NCBI RefSeq assembly: GCF_900112495.1 | Contig: NZ_FOMA01000004.1 | Span: 248,001-312,000 of the forward strand | DNA length: 64,000 nucleotides | Reading direction: 5' to 3' | Source: Bacillus sp. OV322 | GTDB lineage: Bacteria > Bacillota > Bacilli > Bacillales > DSM-1321 | Part shown: in pieces, positions 1 to 12,859 of the stretch | How positions within the stretch are numbered: the stretch's first letter is position 1 | How the letters are laid out: each line of letters begins with the position of its first letter | Notes under the pieces: model-generated | What the model was told of the DNA's origin: nothing | The model's input: only the letters and a program-made list of their open reading frames with translations | Database searches by the model: none | Made by a program: the position numbers and the translations under genes

Positions 1-1385
1 GGAATTTTATAAATTGCCGAATATATCCCTGTCGCCATCGCGATACCAGCAGAGGGGCCATCAACAGGACTGCCGCCCGGGAAGTTAACATGAATGTCAA
101 ACTGATCAGCCGGCACACCCATGGAGCGGAGTACGGTGATGACATTTTCAATCGATCCTTTTGCCATACTTTTTCTGCGGATCGACTTCCCGTTTCCGCC
201 TATGCTTTCTTCTTCAACGATTCCGGTAATATTAATGCTTCCTTTATCAATTGCAGGAATGACCGTTACTTCTATCTCAAGAAGGGCTCCTGAATTCGGC
301 CCGTAAACAGCAAGTCCGTTCACAAGGCCAACTTTTGGCTTTTCCTTGATTTTCTGGTCCATCCGGGGAGTAAGCTGGCTGCTATGGGCAATCCATTCGA
401 TATCTTCGTCTTTAATAAAATTTCGGTCCTCAGTAATAGAAATCCCCGCTAGCGTCTGAACCATATTTACAGCTTCCCTGCCATTCCTGGCATACCCTGA
501 GATGGTTTCGAGCCCTTTCTCGCTGATGGCAATCCTCACCTTTTCAGCTGCACGTTTGCTGACCTTTATAACCTCACCGCGTTCAAGATCTCTAAAAAAC
601 ACCTCTAGGCACCGGGAACGGATAGCCGGCGGAATTTCACTCGGGGTCCTTGTTGTTGCTCCAATCAACCTGAAATCAGCCGGAAGGCCATTTTTGAAAA
701 TATCGTGGATATGTGTAGGAATATTCACGTTTTCTTCCTGATAATAAGCACTTTCCAGGAACACTTTCCGGTCTTCCAGTACCTTCAATAGCTTATTCAT
801 CTGAATCGGATGCAGCTCCCCTATCTCATCTATGAATAGGACGCCTCCATGTGCATTTGTTACAGCACCTTGCTTCGGCTGCGGAATGCCAGCCTGACCC
901 ATCGCTCCTGCACCCTGGTATATCGGGTCATGGACAGAACCAATTAATGGATCGGCAATTCCCCTTTCGTCAAAGCGGGCTGTGGTTGCATCAAGCTCTA
1001 CAAATACGGCTCCCTGCCTGAATGGGGACTTGTTATTTTTTTTGGCTTCTTCAAGAACCAGCCTGGCTGCCGCCGTTTTCCCTACTCCGGGAGGCCCGTA
1101 TATGATGACATGCTGAGGGTTGGGGCCGCATAACGCTGCCTTCAGAGACTTAATTCCATCTTCCTGTCCCACAATATCTTCAAATGACGTTGGCCTTACT
1201 TTCTCGGATAACGGTTCTGTCAGCGAAATGGAACGCATCTTTCTCAGCTGATCCATTTCCTTTTTCGAATCACGGTCTATGGAAACTTTTTGCGTTCTTT
1301 GCCCTTTCAGCAAATTCAAAAAATAAACGCCAATGATAATCCCAAAAAACAATTGGATAAACAAAGCAATACCTGTCCAGCTCAT
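1..1385 (-). CDS. lonB: ATP-dependent protease LonB (C-terminus off the window)
   Basis: Membrane-anchored Lon-family protease, truncated by the window edge; about 461 residues are present. The protein starts MSWTGIALFIQLFFG, an N-terminal membrane segment typical of Bacillus LonB. The AAA+ domain follows, with Walker A GPPGVGKT and Walker B VLFIDEIGE, then the start of the Lon protease domain. The catalytic serine motif GPSAG lies at about positions 45-60; the partner lysine is beyond the edge. The start ATG at 1385 has GGAGGG just upstream. Colinearity with B. subtilis (lonB next to clpX) supports the name. In B. subtilis LonB acts in the forespore; that role is inferred here. Very confident. 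Confidence 0.96.
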   Translation of the reverse strand, partial: MSWTGIALFIQLFFGIIIGVYFLNLLKGQRTQKVSIDRDSKKEMDQLRKMRSISLTEPLSEKVRPTSFEDIVGQEDGIKSLKAALCGPNPQHVIIYGPPGVGKTAAARLVLEEAKKNNKSPFRQGAVFVELDATTARFDERGIADPLIGSVHDPIYQGAGAMGQAGIPQPKQGAVTNAHGGVLFIDEIGELHPIQMNKLLKVLEDRKVFLESAYYQEENVNIPTHIHDIFKNGLPADFRLIGATTRTPSEIPPAIRSRCLEVFFRDLERGEVIKVSKRAAEKVRIAISEKGLETISGYARNGREAVNMVQTLAGISITEDRNFIKDEDIEWIAHSSQLTPRMDQKIKEKPKVGLVNGLAVYGPNSGALLEIEVTVIPAIDKGSINITGIVEEESIGGNGKSIRRKSMAKGSIENVITVLRSMGVPADQFDIHVNFPGGSPVDGPSAGIAMATGIYSAIYKI

Positions 1386-1921
1386 CGCATTCCCTCCTGC
1401 AACACCTTTAATCTTATTGATAGTATCTCCTTTGTTGAACTGAAATAATCCAAGTTTTTGAGAAGGTATATGCTGAAAGGGCAAGGGATTTCATATCGCT
1501 CGAATGAAGCTCGATTTCGCTCGATTAGTTGAAGAATTGGCTCTAATCATCACTGATTTGACTCGAATCCTTTCTAATGTGAAACGACTTGCTGTATTTA
1601 ACAAGTGGTTGATTTCCGCTTCAGGATGCTCGCTTTCCGCGGGGCGGGCGGTGAGCATCCTCAGTTGCGCTTGCTGGGTCTCACCTTCCCGCTAATCCCG
1701 CAGGAGTCTCGCACCTTACGCTCCAATCAACCTGATTTACCAATATAATTGACTCGCAGAACTCATAAAAAAAAACAATCTTTAAGAGAAAACTCTTCAT
1801 TAAAAGGTTGTCTTTTAGTTTTTTTTGAATTTTCAGTTAAATGGATAGTTTAGAAAACAGCTTTAATGAAAGAAACAGCCACTATATCTTCCTCACATGT
1901 TTGCAATGATAAAAAAAAGTC
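1386..1921. other. lonB-clpX intergenic region
   Basis: No convincing gene. Besides the 1608-1731 repeat it holds short recurring CTCGAT/CTCGAA words around 1498-1570. An AT-rich imperfect hairpin with flanking A and T runs lies near 1768-1830 and could terminate transcription in either direction. The 63-codon plus-strand frame at 1504-1695 runs through the repeat and is not believed. Confidence 0.6.
1608..1731. repeat. dispersed ~125 bp intergenic repeat, copy 1
   Basis: Bounded by GTTGATT (1608-1614) and its complement AATCAAC (1725-1731), with a GC-rich interior containing CTTTCCGCGGGGCGG and CCGCAGGAGTCTCGCACC. A second copy sits at 6547-6672. Similarity continues for about 50 bp past the right end in both copies (…AACAATCTTTAAGA…). 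No ORF of its own. The complementary ends make it look like a structured or MITE-like element. Confidence 0.85.
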
Positions 1922-1954
1922 AAAAAAGAGCTGCCGGCATGCCGGCAGCTCTTT
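1922..1954 (-). terminator. clpX terminator
   Basis: Perfect palindrome GAGCTGCCGGC-AT-GCCGGCAGCTC just after the clpX stop, followed on the minus strand by a T run. Canonical Rho-independent terminator. Confidence 0.95.
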
Positions 1955-1965
1955 CGTACGATTTA

Positions 1966-3234
1966 TTAAGCAGAAGTTTTCTTTTCTTGGCCTTTAATTG
2001 TGGTGCCATCTTTGAGAACAAGCTTCGGTGGCTCATTATCTGTGATGGTATCAGCCGTGATGATGCACTTATCGATATCATCTCTTGAAGGGAGGTCAAA
2101 CATCATATCTAGCATGATTCCTTCAATGATTGAACGAAGTCCGCGCGCGCCGGTTTTCCGCTCAATGGCTTTTTTGGAGATTTCAACAAGAGCTTCCCTT
2201 TCGAACTCAAGCTCGACATTATCAAGCTCCAGCATTTTTTGATATTGCTTAACAAGCGCATTTTTAGGCTTAGTAAGGATTTCAATTAATGCTGATTCAT
2301 CCAATTGCTCAAGTGTAGCGATGACTGGCAGACGGCCGATGAACTCAGGAATCAGTCCAAAGCGTAGCAAGTCTTCAGGAAGAACTTTTGACAGCAATTC
2401 CTTTTCAAGTACATCGTCTTTCTTGACATCAGAGCCGAAGCCGATAACCTTTTGGCCTAAACGGCGTTTAATGATTGGTTCGATACCATCGAATGCGCCG
2501 CCGCAGATGAACAGGATATTCGTTGTATCAATCTGGATGAATTCCTGATGAGGATGCTTGCGCCCGCCTTGTGGCGGTACACTTGCAACCGTGCCTTCAA
2601 GAATTTTCAGCAATGCCTGCTGTACACCTTCACCTGATACGTCACGTGTAATGGAAGGGTTCTCAGACTTACGGGCCACTTTATCGATTTCATCGATATA
2701 AATGATTCCCTTTTCTGCTTTTTCCACATCATAATCAGCAGCCTGGATCAGCTTAAGCAGGATGTTTTCTACATCTTCGCCCACATATCCGGCTTCAGTC
2801 AATGAAGTAGCATCTGCAATTGCAAAAGGAACGTTAAGAAGACGTGCCAATGTTTGCGCAAGCAATGTTTTACCGCTACCTGTCGGCCCAATAAGAGCAA
2901 TGTTACTCTTCGCAAGCTCAACATCATCTACCTTGCTGTTGGAATTGATGCGCTTATAATGATTATAAACGGCAACAGCAAGTGACTTTTTCGCCTGCTC
3001 CTGTCCGATGACATACTCGTCCAGAATTTCGCGGATTTCCTGCGGTTTAGGAACATCCTTAAATTCCACTTCTTCTTCTGTGCCAAGCTCTTCTTCCACG
3101 ATCTCCGTGCAAAGCTCGATGCACTCGTCACAAATATATACACCTGGACCTGCTACCAGTTTACGGACCTGTTCTTGGGTTTTACCGCAAAAAGAACACT
3201 TAAGCTGTCCTTTTTCATCATTAAATTTGAACAT
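1966..3234 (-). CDS. clpX: ATP-dependent Clp protease ATP-binding subunit ClpX
   Basis: AAA+ unfoldase that feeds substrates to ClpP in the cytoplasm. 422 residues, the normal length. Residues 1-45 carry the C4 zinc finger (CSFCGK … CDECIEL). Walker A is GPTGSGKT and Walker B is IIYIDEIDK; the pore GYVG motif is visible ([12 protein letters not shown]), as are the arginine-rich sensor segments and the C-terminal D2-small domain ([12 protein letters not shown]). The start ATG is preceded by AAAGGGGTGAG. It lies between tig and lonB as in B. subtilis and has its own terminator. Confidence 0.98.
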   Translation of the reverse strand: MFKFNDEKGQLKCSFCGKTQEQVRKLVAGPGVYICDECIELCTEIVEEELGTEEEVEFKDVPKPQEIREILDEYVIGQEQAKKSLAVAVYNHYKRINSNSKVDDVELAKSNIALIGPTGSGKTLLAQTLARLLNVPFAIADATSLTEAGYVGEDVENILLKLIQAADYDVEKAEKGIIYIDEIDKVARKSENPSITRDVSGEGVQQALLKILEGTVASVPPQGGRKHPHQEFIQIDTTNILFICGGAFDGIEPIIKRRLGQKVIGFGSDVKKDDVLEKELLSKVLPEDLLRFGLIPEFIGRLPVIATLEQLDESALIEILTKPKNALVKQYQKMLELDNVELEFEREALVEISKKAIERKTGARGLRSIIEGIMLDMMFDLPSRDDIDKCIITADTITDNEPPKLVLKDGTTIKGQEKKTSA

Positions 3235-3825
3235 GAACTCTCACCCCTTTATATACTCTTCCAATCTATACTCAGTGAAGAATCCGATATTGAACCATTC
3301 TCCATCAGCAAAAAGCATTTCGATCTGGCATACAAGAAATAATAAAAAAAGCATATGTACTTCCTGCGGCTTCAGAAACTTCAAAAAAACTATGCGCACG
3401 CCTCGGGACTTTGCGGCTTGCCTGCAGAATGCTTTCCATTTCTTATATGAATTGCATTTTACCATGTTCCGTGAAGTTTTGTAATTAAAATGCTTAGCCA
3501 TGCAAGTTGTCCAATAAACAACAATTAAAACTCATAATATGTATTTTGCCCGATACCAGCATTCCCAAACCTTTTGAATGTAAAAAGTCAGGGTCTGTAT
3601 ATATATGTATATGCGGTATTAGAATTAATCTACACTGAAATCCAAAAAAAATCAATCAGTTACAGCAGATATCACCCTAATTATTATTCCCCATTATTCG
3701 CGTTTAACAAGGGAAAATGTCCAATATGTATAAAACAAGGCACGATTGCTCGCGCCCTGTCGAATCATCAGCACTCAAAAAAGCAAAAATTGCTTCCGGA
3801 ATGCCTCTGAAATTATGTTATTGAA
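3235..3825. other. tig-clpX intergenic region
   Basis: About 590 bp, longer than in B. subtilis. It should hold the clpX promoter. One candidate on the minus strand, near 3627-3660, is TTGATT, 17 bp, TAGATT. Short open frames at 3241-3501 (minus) and 3574-3810 (plus) have no recognisable domain or good ribosome site and are not called. Confidence 0.5.
3775..3794 (-). terminator. probable tig terminator
   Basis: On the minus strand AAGCAA-TTT-TTGCTT followed by TTTT, 30 bp after the tig stop. The stem is short, so confidence is moderate. Confidence 0.5.
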
Positions 3826-5118
3826 TTAAGCTTCAACTGTTTTGCTGTTTTCAACAAGGAAGTCGACAGCTTTTTTGATTTTTAGATCAGACTTAACACC
3901 GTCTAAGCTGCCAAGAGCTTTTTTGATGTCTTCAGCGTTCATGTTATACATTTCAGCCATTTTGCTGATTTCTGCATCCACATCTTCGTCTGTAGCTTCA
4001 AGGTTTTCAGCTTCAGCAATCGCTTCAAGAGTAAGGCTTACACGGACTTGATTTGATGCTTCGTCTTTCATTTGAGCTTTAAGAGCTTCTTCGTCCTGTC
4101 CAGAGAACTGGAAGTAAAGCTCCATGTTCATTCCTTGAGACTGAAGGCGCTGTTCGAAGTCTCCAAGCATACGCTGAACTTCGTTTTCTACCATTACTTC
4201 AGGAATGTCGATTTCTGCAGCAGCTGCAGCTTTTTCGACAACTGTGTCACGGACAAAGTTTTCTTTTTCATGCATTTTGTCATGCTCAAGGTTTTTCTTT
4301 GTTTTTTCTTGAAGTTCAGCTAAAGTTTCAACTTCTTCGTCAACATCTTTAGCAAACTCGTCATCTAATTCAGGAAGCTGTTTTGTTTTGATTTCGTGAA
4401 TTTTCACTTTGAATACTGCAGGCTTTCCAGCAAGCTCAGCTGCATGGTATTCTTCAGGGAAAGAAACTTCGATATCTTTTTCAGCGCCTGTTTCAAGTCC
4501 GACAATCTGTTCTTCGAAGCCAGGGATGAAAGAGTTAGACCCAAGCTCTAGTGAATGGTTATCAGATGCTCCGCCTTCGAATGCTTCTCCATCAACGAAA
4601 CCTTCGAAATCAAGAACGACAGTATCGCCGTTTTCAGCAGGCTGTCCTGCTTCTTTAACAACAAGCTCAGCTTGGCGCTCTTGAAGTGATTTGATTGCTT
4701 CCTCTACGTCAGCGTCTGTTACTTCAGAATTGAATGCATCTACTTCGATGCCTTTGTATTCTCCAAGCTTCACTTCTGGTCTAACAGTAACTGTAGCTTT
4801 GAAGATAAGGTCTTGTCCTTTTGCCATTTGTTCAACGTCAATTTGAGGACGGTCTACAGGGTAGATTCCAGCTTCTTCAACTGCACTTGCATATGCATCA
4901 GGAAGAATGAAATCAAGTGCATCATCAAATAATGATTCCACACCGAATCTTCTTTCGAACATCTGGCGAGGCATTTTACCTTTACGGAAACCAGGAACGT
5001 TAATTTGCTTTACAACTTTTTTGAAAGCAGCGTCCAAACCTTCAGTAACTTTTGCTGCTTCTACTTCAACCGTTAAAACTCCTTGGTTGCCTTCTTGCTT
5101 TTCCCATTTTACAGACAT
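3826..5118 (-). CDS. tig: trigger factor (ribosome-associated chaperone, PPIase)
   Basis: Ribosome-bound folding chaperone, 430 residues. The N-terminal ribosome-binding domain carries the signature GFRKGKMPR; the FKBP-type prolyl isomerase domain follows ([23 protein letters not shown] at about residues 155-240), then the helical C-terminal chaperone domain. The frame is open further upstream, but the start chosen is ATG at 5118 (MSVKWEK), which matches family N-termini and has GGAGGG 7 bp upstream. Neighbours clpX and a ysoA-like gene match B. subtilis. Confidence 0.97.
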   Translation of the reverse strand: MSVKWEKQEGNQGVLTVEVEAAKVTEGLDAAFKKVVKQINVPGFRKGKMPRQMFERRFGVESLFDDALDFILPDAYASAVEEAGIYPVDRPQIDVEQMAKGQDLIFKATVTVRPEVKLGEYKGIEVDAFNSEVTDADVEEAIKSLQERQAELVVKEAGQPAENGDTVVLDFEGFVDGEAFEGGASDNHSLELGSNSFIPGFEEQIVGLETGAEKDIEVSFPEEYHAAELAGKPAVFKVKIHEIKTKQLPELDDEFAKDVDEEVETLAELQEKTKKNLEHDKMHEKENFVRDTVVEKAAAAAEIDIPEVMVENEVQRMLGDFEQRLQSQGMNMELYFQFSGQDEEALKAQMKDEASNQVRVSLTLEAIAEAENLEATDEDVDAEISKMAEMYNMNAEDIKKALGSLDGVKSDLKIKKAVDFLVENSKTVEA

Positions 5119-5297
5119 GTGTTTCCCTCCAAAAAATCTATATAATTCATGAATAAGCAATGGATGATTCTGCTTTGTATTCCCACAAGTCATCCTGCGG
5201 CCATTCCCCAAGATATCGGGAATTTGCCGTGTTTGGTGAATGCATATTACAACCACTACATTATAACACAGGTTCCTTTTGTTTCAACAGCAATAGC

Positions 5298-6326
5298 TTA
5301 AATAATAGGATAAGAAATTTCTTCATACTCCTTCAATTCCTGAACTGTTTTCATGACCGATTCAGCGTCTGCTCCGTATTTCCCGGCCGCTTCTTCTGCC
5401 GTACACTCACCGCTTTGGTATTCATCCCCGAGCACATGATAGGCCGCTGCCCATGCCGGATAGTCTTGTTTTTCAGGCTCAAAAGGGTAAATCAGGAAAT
5501 GATGCCTTTCAAAAAGGCTCAGAATCATTTCAGCCTGTGTCGGATTTTCCTGCCCCAGCACATCTTCAATCATGCCGGACACCGCTGTGAAAAATTCTCC
5601 TGTTTTCAATGGTGGCAGCTCTGAAGGTACAAGTTTTGTTTTTTTGGAAAACTTCACAATCTCAATTTCCCTGTCGTACTCCTGGTCCTGAAGAATGTTT
5701 AGCAGCAGTGTTTTCAAAAAAGGGTGGCCTTCATCCGAGGCCAGGTAATCCTTGATTTGCATGATAAATGGCCTTGCATTTATATCAGCAAGCTTTGAGA
5801 TGCCAAGTAGGATTTCGCTTTCCGTTTTATCCTTGAATAGCTCTGTCTCCTTCATTTCCTCTTCAAAACGCTCCTGCTTTAAATCAGCCTGTTCCTGCTT
5901 TTCTTCAAGCACTCTTTTTGAAAATCCAAGCATTTTCTCGAAATGATCGATTTTATCAAACGGCACCTGATCGTCATCGAGCAAGGCTTCAATGGTTGTG
6001 ATCATTTCACGATGTTCGTTCAGCTGCAGCAGAACCATTAGATAAATGTTAACCACTTGAAAATAATCCCCGATGCCTTTGTGAAGCAATTCATTGCACA
6101 GGTCCCTTGCTTCACTGTAATATCCAAGCTCTACAAATGATACAACAAGACCTACTGCTGATTCAGGGTTTTCGGCGTTCATTTCCCTCGCCTGACTAAA
6201 TAGATTTGCCGCTTCCTTAAAATCCCTGGATGAAAGCAAATCAAGCCCCTTTTGGACAAGACGTTCCTCCAGATTAGGAAATGGGATGACTTTTTTTTCT
6301 GATGCTGTTTTTTTATCTCCGCTCAT
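5298..6326 (-). CDS. ysoA: TPR-repeat protein, YsoA-like
   Basis: About 342-residue cytoplasmic protein with N-terminal tetratricopeptide-like helical repeats (for example LLSSRDFKEAANLFSQAREM and VVSFVELGYYSEARDLCNELL), then a charged coiled-coil stretch rich in Glu/Lys near residues 150-180 and a less repetitive C-terminus. Position between tig and leuD and its length fit B. subtilis YsoA, whose function is unknown. The start ATG at 6326 (MSGDKK) has GGGCGGAG upstream; the longer frame to 6404 has no such site. Confidence 0.85.
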   Translation of the reverse strand: MSGDKKTASEKKVIPFPNLEERLVQKGLDLLSSRDFKEAANLFSQAREMNAENPESAVGLVVSFVELGYYSEARDLCNELLHKGIGDYFQVVNIYLMVLLQLNEHREMITTIEALLDDDQVPFDKIDHFEKMLGFSKRVLEEKQEQADLKQERFEEEMKETELFKDKTESEILLGISKLADINARPFIMQIKDYLASDEGHPFLKTLLLNILQDQEYDREIEIVKFSKKTKLVPSELPPLKTGEFFTAVSGMIEDVLGQENPTQAEMILSLFERHHFLIYPFEPEKQDYPAWAAAYHVLGDEYQSGECTAEEAAGKYGADAESVMKTVQELKEYEEISYPII

Positions 6327-6546
6327 TTGTAACTCCGCCCTGTCATTTAGCTTAATGAAAATCAGTGTAGCATGAAATGTCTGGAAATACAAAAACGGAC
6401 GCAAAACAAAAGCACTTGCCCCAATAGCAGGCCACTGGAAAGTCTGTGTATTGCCTTTGTTAAAAAGGACGTTACATTTCCTCTACAGGATGCTCGCTCC
6501 AAATAGCCGTGTGCCAGCTGTTTTCGCAAACATTGTTGCTATGGTG

Positions 6547-6672
6547 GTTGATTTCCGCTCCAGGATGCTCGCTTTCCGCGGGGCAGCCGGTGAGCCTCCT
6601 CGGCTGCGCCTGCTTAGGTCTCACCTGTTCTGCTCATCCCGCAGGAGTCTCGCACCTTACGCTCCAATCAAC
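6547..6672. repeat. dispersed ~125 bp intergenic repeat, copy 2
   Basis: Same element as 1608-1731, in the same orientation, bounded by GTTGATT and AATCAAC. The two copies differ at scattered positions, including a few small indels. It lies between the leuD terminator and the ysoA-like gene; the rest of 6327-6760 holds nothing recognisable. Confidence 0.85.
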
Positions 6673-6760
6673 TTGACTTGTCAATGAGAACTTCTCACAT
6701 AACAAATTGAAAAAACAACAATCTTTAAGAAAAGAGTAAATGAAAAAGAATGTGAACACG

Positions 6761-6809
6761 AAAAAAGCCATGCTTATTCCAAAAACACGGAATATTCACG
6801 GCTTTTTTT
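6761..6809 (-). terminator. terminator of the ilv-leu operon
   Basis: AAAAAAGCC … GGCTTTTTTT stem with a further inner stem (AATATTCC / GGAATA), located 90 bp after the leuD stop. T runs on both strands, so it may also work bidirectionally. Confidence 0.85.
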
Positions 6810-6898
6810 AGTTGAGTGTACTAGAGTTTTAAAATGTCGATTGACAGCAGCCTCACTGAAACAGGGAGGATTTTGGTTCTGTATGTGCAGACACTATA

Positions 6899-7498
6899 TT
6901 ATATAGAAGAAACCGCACTTTTTTTGTTTTCAAAATCACTGATTTTACCTTCATATTGAAGAGTGATGGATATTTCGTCCCAGCCGTTTACCAGCATTTC
7001 CTTCCAGTATGGATGAATATCAAATGAAGCATGAAATCCCGAGCCGTCACTTACCTCTTGCTTAGGAAGATCGACAGTAATTTCAAACTCTCCCTGATTT
7101 CCTTTCCTCATTAATTCCTCCACATCCTGTTTATCGAGCTGAATGGGGAGCAAGCCATTTTTCAGGCAGTTTCCGTAAAAGATGTCAGCAAAGGACGGGG
7201 CAATTACAATATCAAATCCATAATCCTTAAGAGACCACGGAGCATGTTCCCTTGAGGAGCCGCAGCCAAAATTATCCCCTGCAAGCAGGATGCTGGCTCC
7301 TTTGAAGGCAGGATGATTTAACTCAAAGTCATCCTTCACTCTGCCTTTTTCATCAAAGCGCCAATTGTAAAAAAGGAACTCCCCGAAGCCTGTACGTTCA
7401 ATTCTTTTTAAAAATTGCTTTGGAATGATTTGATCTGTATCCACGTTTTCCCTGTCCAGCACGGCAGCTTTTCCTTTATAAGTTGTAATCGGGTTCAT
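6899..7498 (-). CDS. leuD: 3-isopropylmalate dehydratase small subunit
   Basis: Small subunit of isopropylmalate isomerase, which with LeuC converts 2- to 3-isopropylmalate in leucine synthesis. 199 residues. Swivelling-domain motifs are visible: NVDTDQIIPKQFLK, GDNFGCGSSREHAPW and FADIFYGNCLKNGLLP. Start ATG at 7498 (MNPITTYKG) is chosen because GGAGGT lies 7 bp upstream; a GTG nine bases earlier overlaps that site. Last gene of the ilv-leu operon, 23 bp after leuC. Confidence 0.97.
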   Translation of the reverse strand: MNPITTYKGKAAVLDRENVDTDQIIPKQFLKRIERTGFGEFLFYNWRFDEKGRVKDDFELNHPAFKGASILLAGDNFGCGSSREHAPWSLKDYGFDIVIAPSFADIFYGNCLKNGLLPIQLDKQDVEELMRKGNQGEFEITVDLPKQEVSDGSGFHASFDIHPYWKEMLVNGWDEISITLQYEGKISDFENKKSAVSSI

Positions 7499-7521
7499 CT
7501 TCTGCACCTCCAGCCTTGTTT

Positions 7522-8943
7522 TTAAAAAGTATTTTCACTTTCCGCTAACGAACGGTCCTGATTCCGTATATCCACAAACCTTCCATGAAGAGCAGCATTG
7601 GCCGCCATTACTGGGCTTACTAGATGGGTTCTTGCTCCTGCTCCCTGCCTGCCTTCAAAGTTCCGGTTGGAGGTTGAAGCACAATGCTCCCCAGGAGGGA
7701 CCACATCAGGATTCATGCTCAAGCACATGCTGCACCCGGATTCTCTCCATTCAAAGCCCGCCTCCTTAAAGATGATATCCAGGCCCTCTTCTTCCGCCTG
7801 TTTTTTTACAGCTTGAGACCCTGGAACCACCATTGCCCGCACTCCTTCATGCACCTTTTTACCGGCTGCTGCTTCAGCTGCGCTTCTCAGGTCCTCGATC
7901 CTCGAGTTTGTGCATGATCCGATAAAAACATGCTGCACAGGAATGTCGGTGATTTTCATCCCTTCTTTAAGATCCATATATGCCAAGGCGCCCTGAAGAG
8001 CTTTGGCACTGATGCCCCGGGTTTCACCTGCAGGGATTCTTCCATCCACAGGGCTCGCCATTCCCGGGTTCGTTCCCCAGCTCACCATCGGCGCAATCTG
8101 AGAGCCATCAATGATCAGCTCGCTGTCATACTTTGCATCTCCATCACTGCCAAGCTTTCTCCATTCTTCTTCACATTTTTGAAATTCAGCGCCAGAAGGC
8201 ACATATTTCCTTCCCCGCAAATAGGAAAAGGTGGTCTCATCCGGACTGACAAGCCCTGCCCTCGCTCCTCCTTCAATGGTCATATTGCATACCGTCATTC
8301 TTTCTTCCATAGACATACTCCGTATTACTTCTCCGCAATATTCGATAATATAGCCTGTTCCAAAATGGACTCCATTTGATGAGATAATATGCAAAATAAC
8401 ATCCTTTGCCGTTACACCTTTTCCTAATTTTCCGTTTATCTCGATTTTCATTGTTTTAGGCTTTGTCTGCCAAAGGGTCTGCGTGGCAAGGACATGCTCT
8501 ACCTCACTTGTACCGATTCCAAAGGCAATGGCACCAAATGCTCCATGTGTAGAGGTGTGGCTGTCGCCGCAAACGATGGTCATTCCTGGCTGTGTCAAGC
8601 CAAGCTCAGGCCCAATGACATGGACAATGCCCTGATCGGGAGAATCCAAATCCTCAAGCCTAATGGAAAACTCCCTGCAATTGCTGTCGAGCGCTGCCAG
8701 CTGCTTTCCGGCTATCTCATCTGTTATGGAGTGCCTGGAAACTGTCGGCACATTATGGTCCATCGTCGCAAAGGTTTTATCCGGCCTCCTCACGCTCCTG
8801 CCCTTCATTCTTAACCCCTCAAAAGCCTGGGGAGAGGTAACTTCATGTATATAATGCAAATCTATATACAATAAATCCGGTTTGCCCTCTTCTTCATGAA
8901 CCACATGGCGCTCCCAGACTTTTTCAATGACCGACTTTCCCAT
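7522..8943 (-). CDS. leuC: 3-isopropylmalate dehydratase large subunit
   Basis: Aconitase-family 4Fe-4S enzyme, 473 residues. The three cluster cysteines are in [11 protein letters not shown] and CSMCLSMNP; the conserved [14 protein letters not shown] segment is intact. Start ATG at 8943 ([15 protein letters not shown]) with GGAGGAATAGAG upstream; the open frame extends 12 codons further without a site. Acts with LeuD. Confidence 0.98.
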   Translation of the reverse strand: MGKSVIEKVWERHVVHEEEGKPDLLYIDLHYIHEVTSPQAFEGLRMKGRSVRRPDKTFATMDHNVPTVSRHSITDEIAGKQLAALDSNCREFSIRLEDLDSPDQGIVHVIGPELGLTQPGMTIVCGDSHTSTHGAFGAIAFGIGTSEVEHVLATQTLWQTKPKTMKIEINGKLGKGVTAKDVILHIISSNGVHFGTGYIIEYCGEVIRSMSMEERMTVCNMTIEGGARAGLVSPDETTFSYLRGRKYVPSGAEFQKCEEEWRKLGSDGDAKYDSELIIDGSQIAPMVSWGTNPGMASPVDGRIPAGETRGISAKALQGALAYMDLKEGMKITDIPVQHVFIGSCTNSRIEDLRSAAEAAAGKKVHEGVRAMVVPGSQAVKKQAEEEGLDIIFKEAGFEWRESGCSMCLSMNPDVVPPGEHCASTSNRNFEGRQGAGARTHLVSPVMAANAALHGRFVDIRNQDRSLAESENTF

Positions 8944-9066
8944 CTCTATTCCTCCATTCTTTTTAGCAGCCTGTAACATGCGGCTATATAGAAAAACACG
9001 GCCTGCACATATTTGGCCGTGTTCCGTTTTTGGTGCTTCCAGAAACTTGCAATTGCTTACCTGCAG

Positions 9067-10179
9067 TTAGGCGTACGCGCCCATAATATTTGCAATGGCC
9101 TCCTGGTCAAGCAGGGATGTTTTAATTTCAGCAATCATTTCCCGTGTTCCAAGAGTTTCCTTTCCCCGATGCGCGAGATCCGCTGTCCTGCTGCCATTTT
9201 CGAGCACATCGCTGACGGCCTTTTCAATCGCCAGTGCTTCTTCCTCAAGCCCAAATGACAAGCGGAGCATGGAGGCTGCAGACAGGATCATTCCAAGCGG
9301 ATTTGCTGTGTTTTTCCCTGCTATGTCGGGTGCAGATCCATGGATAGGTTCATATAGATGCGGACCCGAGACTGAAATGGATGCCGATGGAAGCATGCCG
9401 AGCGAACCAGTCAGAACAGAGGCTTCATCACTTAAAATATCCCCAAACATATTTTCCGTGACCACCACATCGAATTGCCTCGGATTCTTGATGAGCTGCA
9501 TGGCCGCATTATCGACAAGCATATGTGTAAGTTCAATATCAGGATATCTCTTTGCAACCTCCTCTGCCGTTTCCCTCCAGACTCTGCTCGACTCAAGCAC
9601 ATTGGCTTTATCTACGGAGGTGACCTTTTTATTTCTTTTTCCGGCAATCTTGAAGGAAAGCTCAATGATTCTCTCAATCTCTTCTTTTTGGTAAAATAAT
9701 GTATCTACAACTGCTTCTTTACCTTCATATGTCGTCCGCTCACTCGGTTTGCCAAAATAAAGCCCGCCGGTTAGCTCCCTTACTATCAATAAATCTGTTC
9801 CTTCTATAACCTCTTTTTTTAATGGTGAAGATTCCGATAAACTGGAATGGAGACTGACAGGCCTTAAGTTTGCATAAAGCTGCAAATCATTGCGGATTTT
9901 CAAAAGGCCCCGTTCCGGGCGGAGATGGGGAGGCTGCTCATCCCACTTTGGCCCACCGACCGCTCCTAATAGAACAGCATCACAGTTTTTGCAAAGTTCC
10001 ACTGTTTCCTCAGGGAGAGGATTTCCGGTATTGTCGATGGCAGCTCCGCCAATCTCGCCGTATTGAAACTGAAAATGATGTCCAAACCTTTGTGCTGCGG
10101 CCTGCAGAATTTCCACTGCACCTTGTGCTACTTCCGCTCCAATTCCATCTCCAGGCAAAACTGCAATCTTCCTTATCAT
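9067..10179 (-). CDS. leuB: 3-isopropylmalate dehydrogenase
   Basis: NAD-dependent oxidative decarboxylation of 3-isopropylmalate. 370 residues. Family features: N-terminal IAVLPGDGIGAEV, the substrate arginine region LRPERGLLKIR, TGGLYFGKP, the metal-binding ENMFGDILSDEASVLTGSLGMLPSAS signature (split around residues 235-260), and GSAPDIAGKNTANP. AGGGGAG precedes the ATG. Third leu gene of the operon, 123 bp before leuC. Confidence 0.98.
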   Translation of the reverse strand: MIRKIAVLPGDGIGAEVAQGAVEILQAAAQRFGHHFQFQYGEIGGAAIDNTGNPLPEETVELCKNCDAVLLGAVGGPKWDEQPPHLRPERGLLKIRNDLQLYANLRPVSLHSSLSESSPLKKEVIEGTDLLIVRELTGGLYFGKPSERTTYEGKEAVVDTLFYQKEEIERIIELSFKIAGKRNKKVTSVDKANVLESSRVWRETAEEVAKRYPDIELTHMLVDNAAMQLIKNPRQFDVVVTENMFGDILSDEASVLTGSLGMLPSASISVSGPHLYEPIHGSAPDIAGKNTANPLGMILSAASMLRLSFGLEEEALAIEKAVSDVLENGSRTADLAHRGKETLGTREMIAEIKTSLLDQEAIANIMGAYA

Positions 10180-10204
10180 CGAAATCTCCCCTTTCAGTCC
10201 TGCA

Positions 10205-12767
<2,563 letters not shown>

Positions 12768-12812
12768 TTATATAATTATTTGCCCTGTTAATTTTGCACG
12801 ATGTTTTTTTTC

Positions 12813-12837
12813 AAAAATTAACAATGAGCATTGTTAA
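12813..12837 (-). terminator. hairpin with T run between ilvH and ilvC
   Basis: Perfect inverted repeat TTAACAATG-CT-CATTGTTAA followed on the minus strand by TTTTTG. It looks like a weak intrinsic terminator or an mRNA-stabilising / processing hairpin inside the operon. AT-rich stem, so probably leaky. Confidence 0.6.
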
Positions 12838-12859
12838 GACCATTTTTTAAAACAGCATG

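Noticed and set aside
3241..3501. 86-codon minus frame upstream of clpX
   Set aside because: No domain, no good ribosome site, occupies the region where the clpX promoter and leader must lie.
3574..3810. 78-codon plus frame in the tig-clpX gap
   Set aside because: Composition looks random and it runs into the tig terminator; no ribosome site.
5119..5256. N-terminal extension of trigger factor
   Set aside because: The frame is open upstream but the family N-terminus and the GGAGGG site fix the start at 5118.
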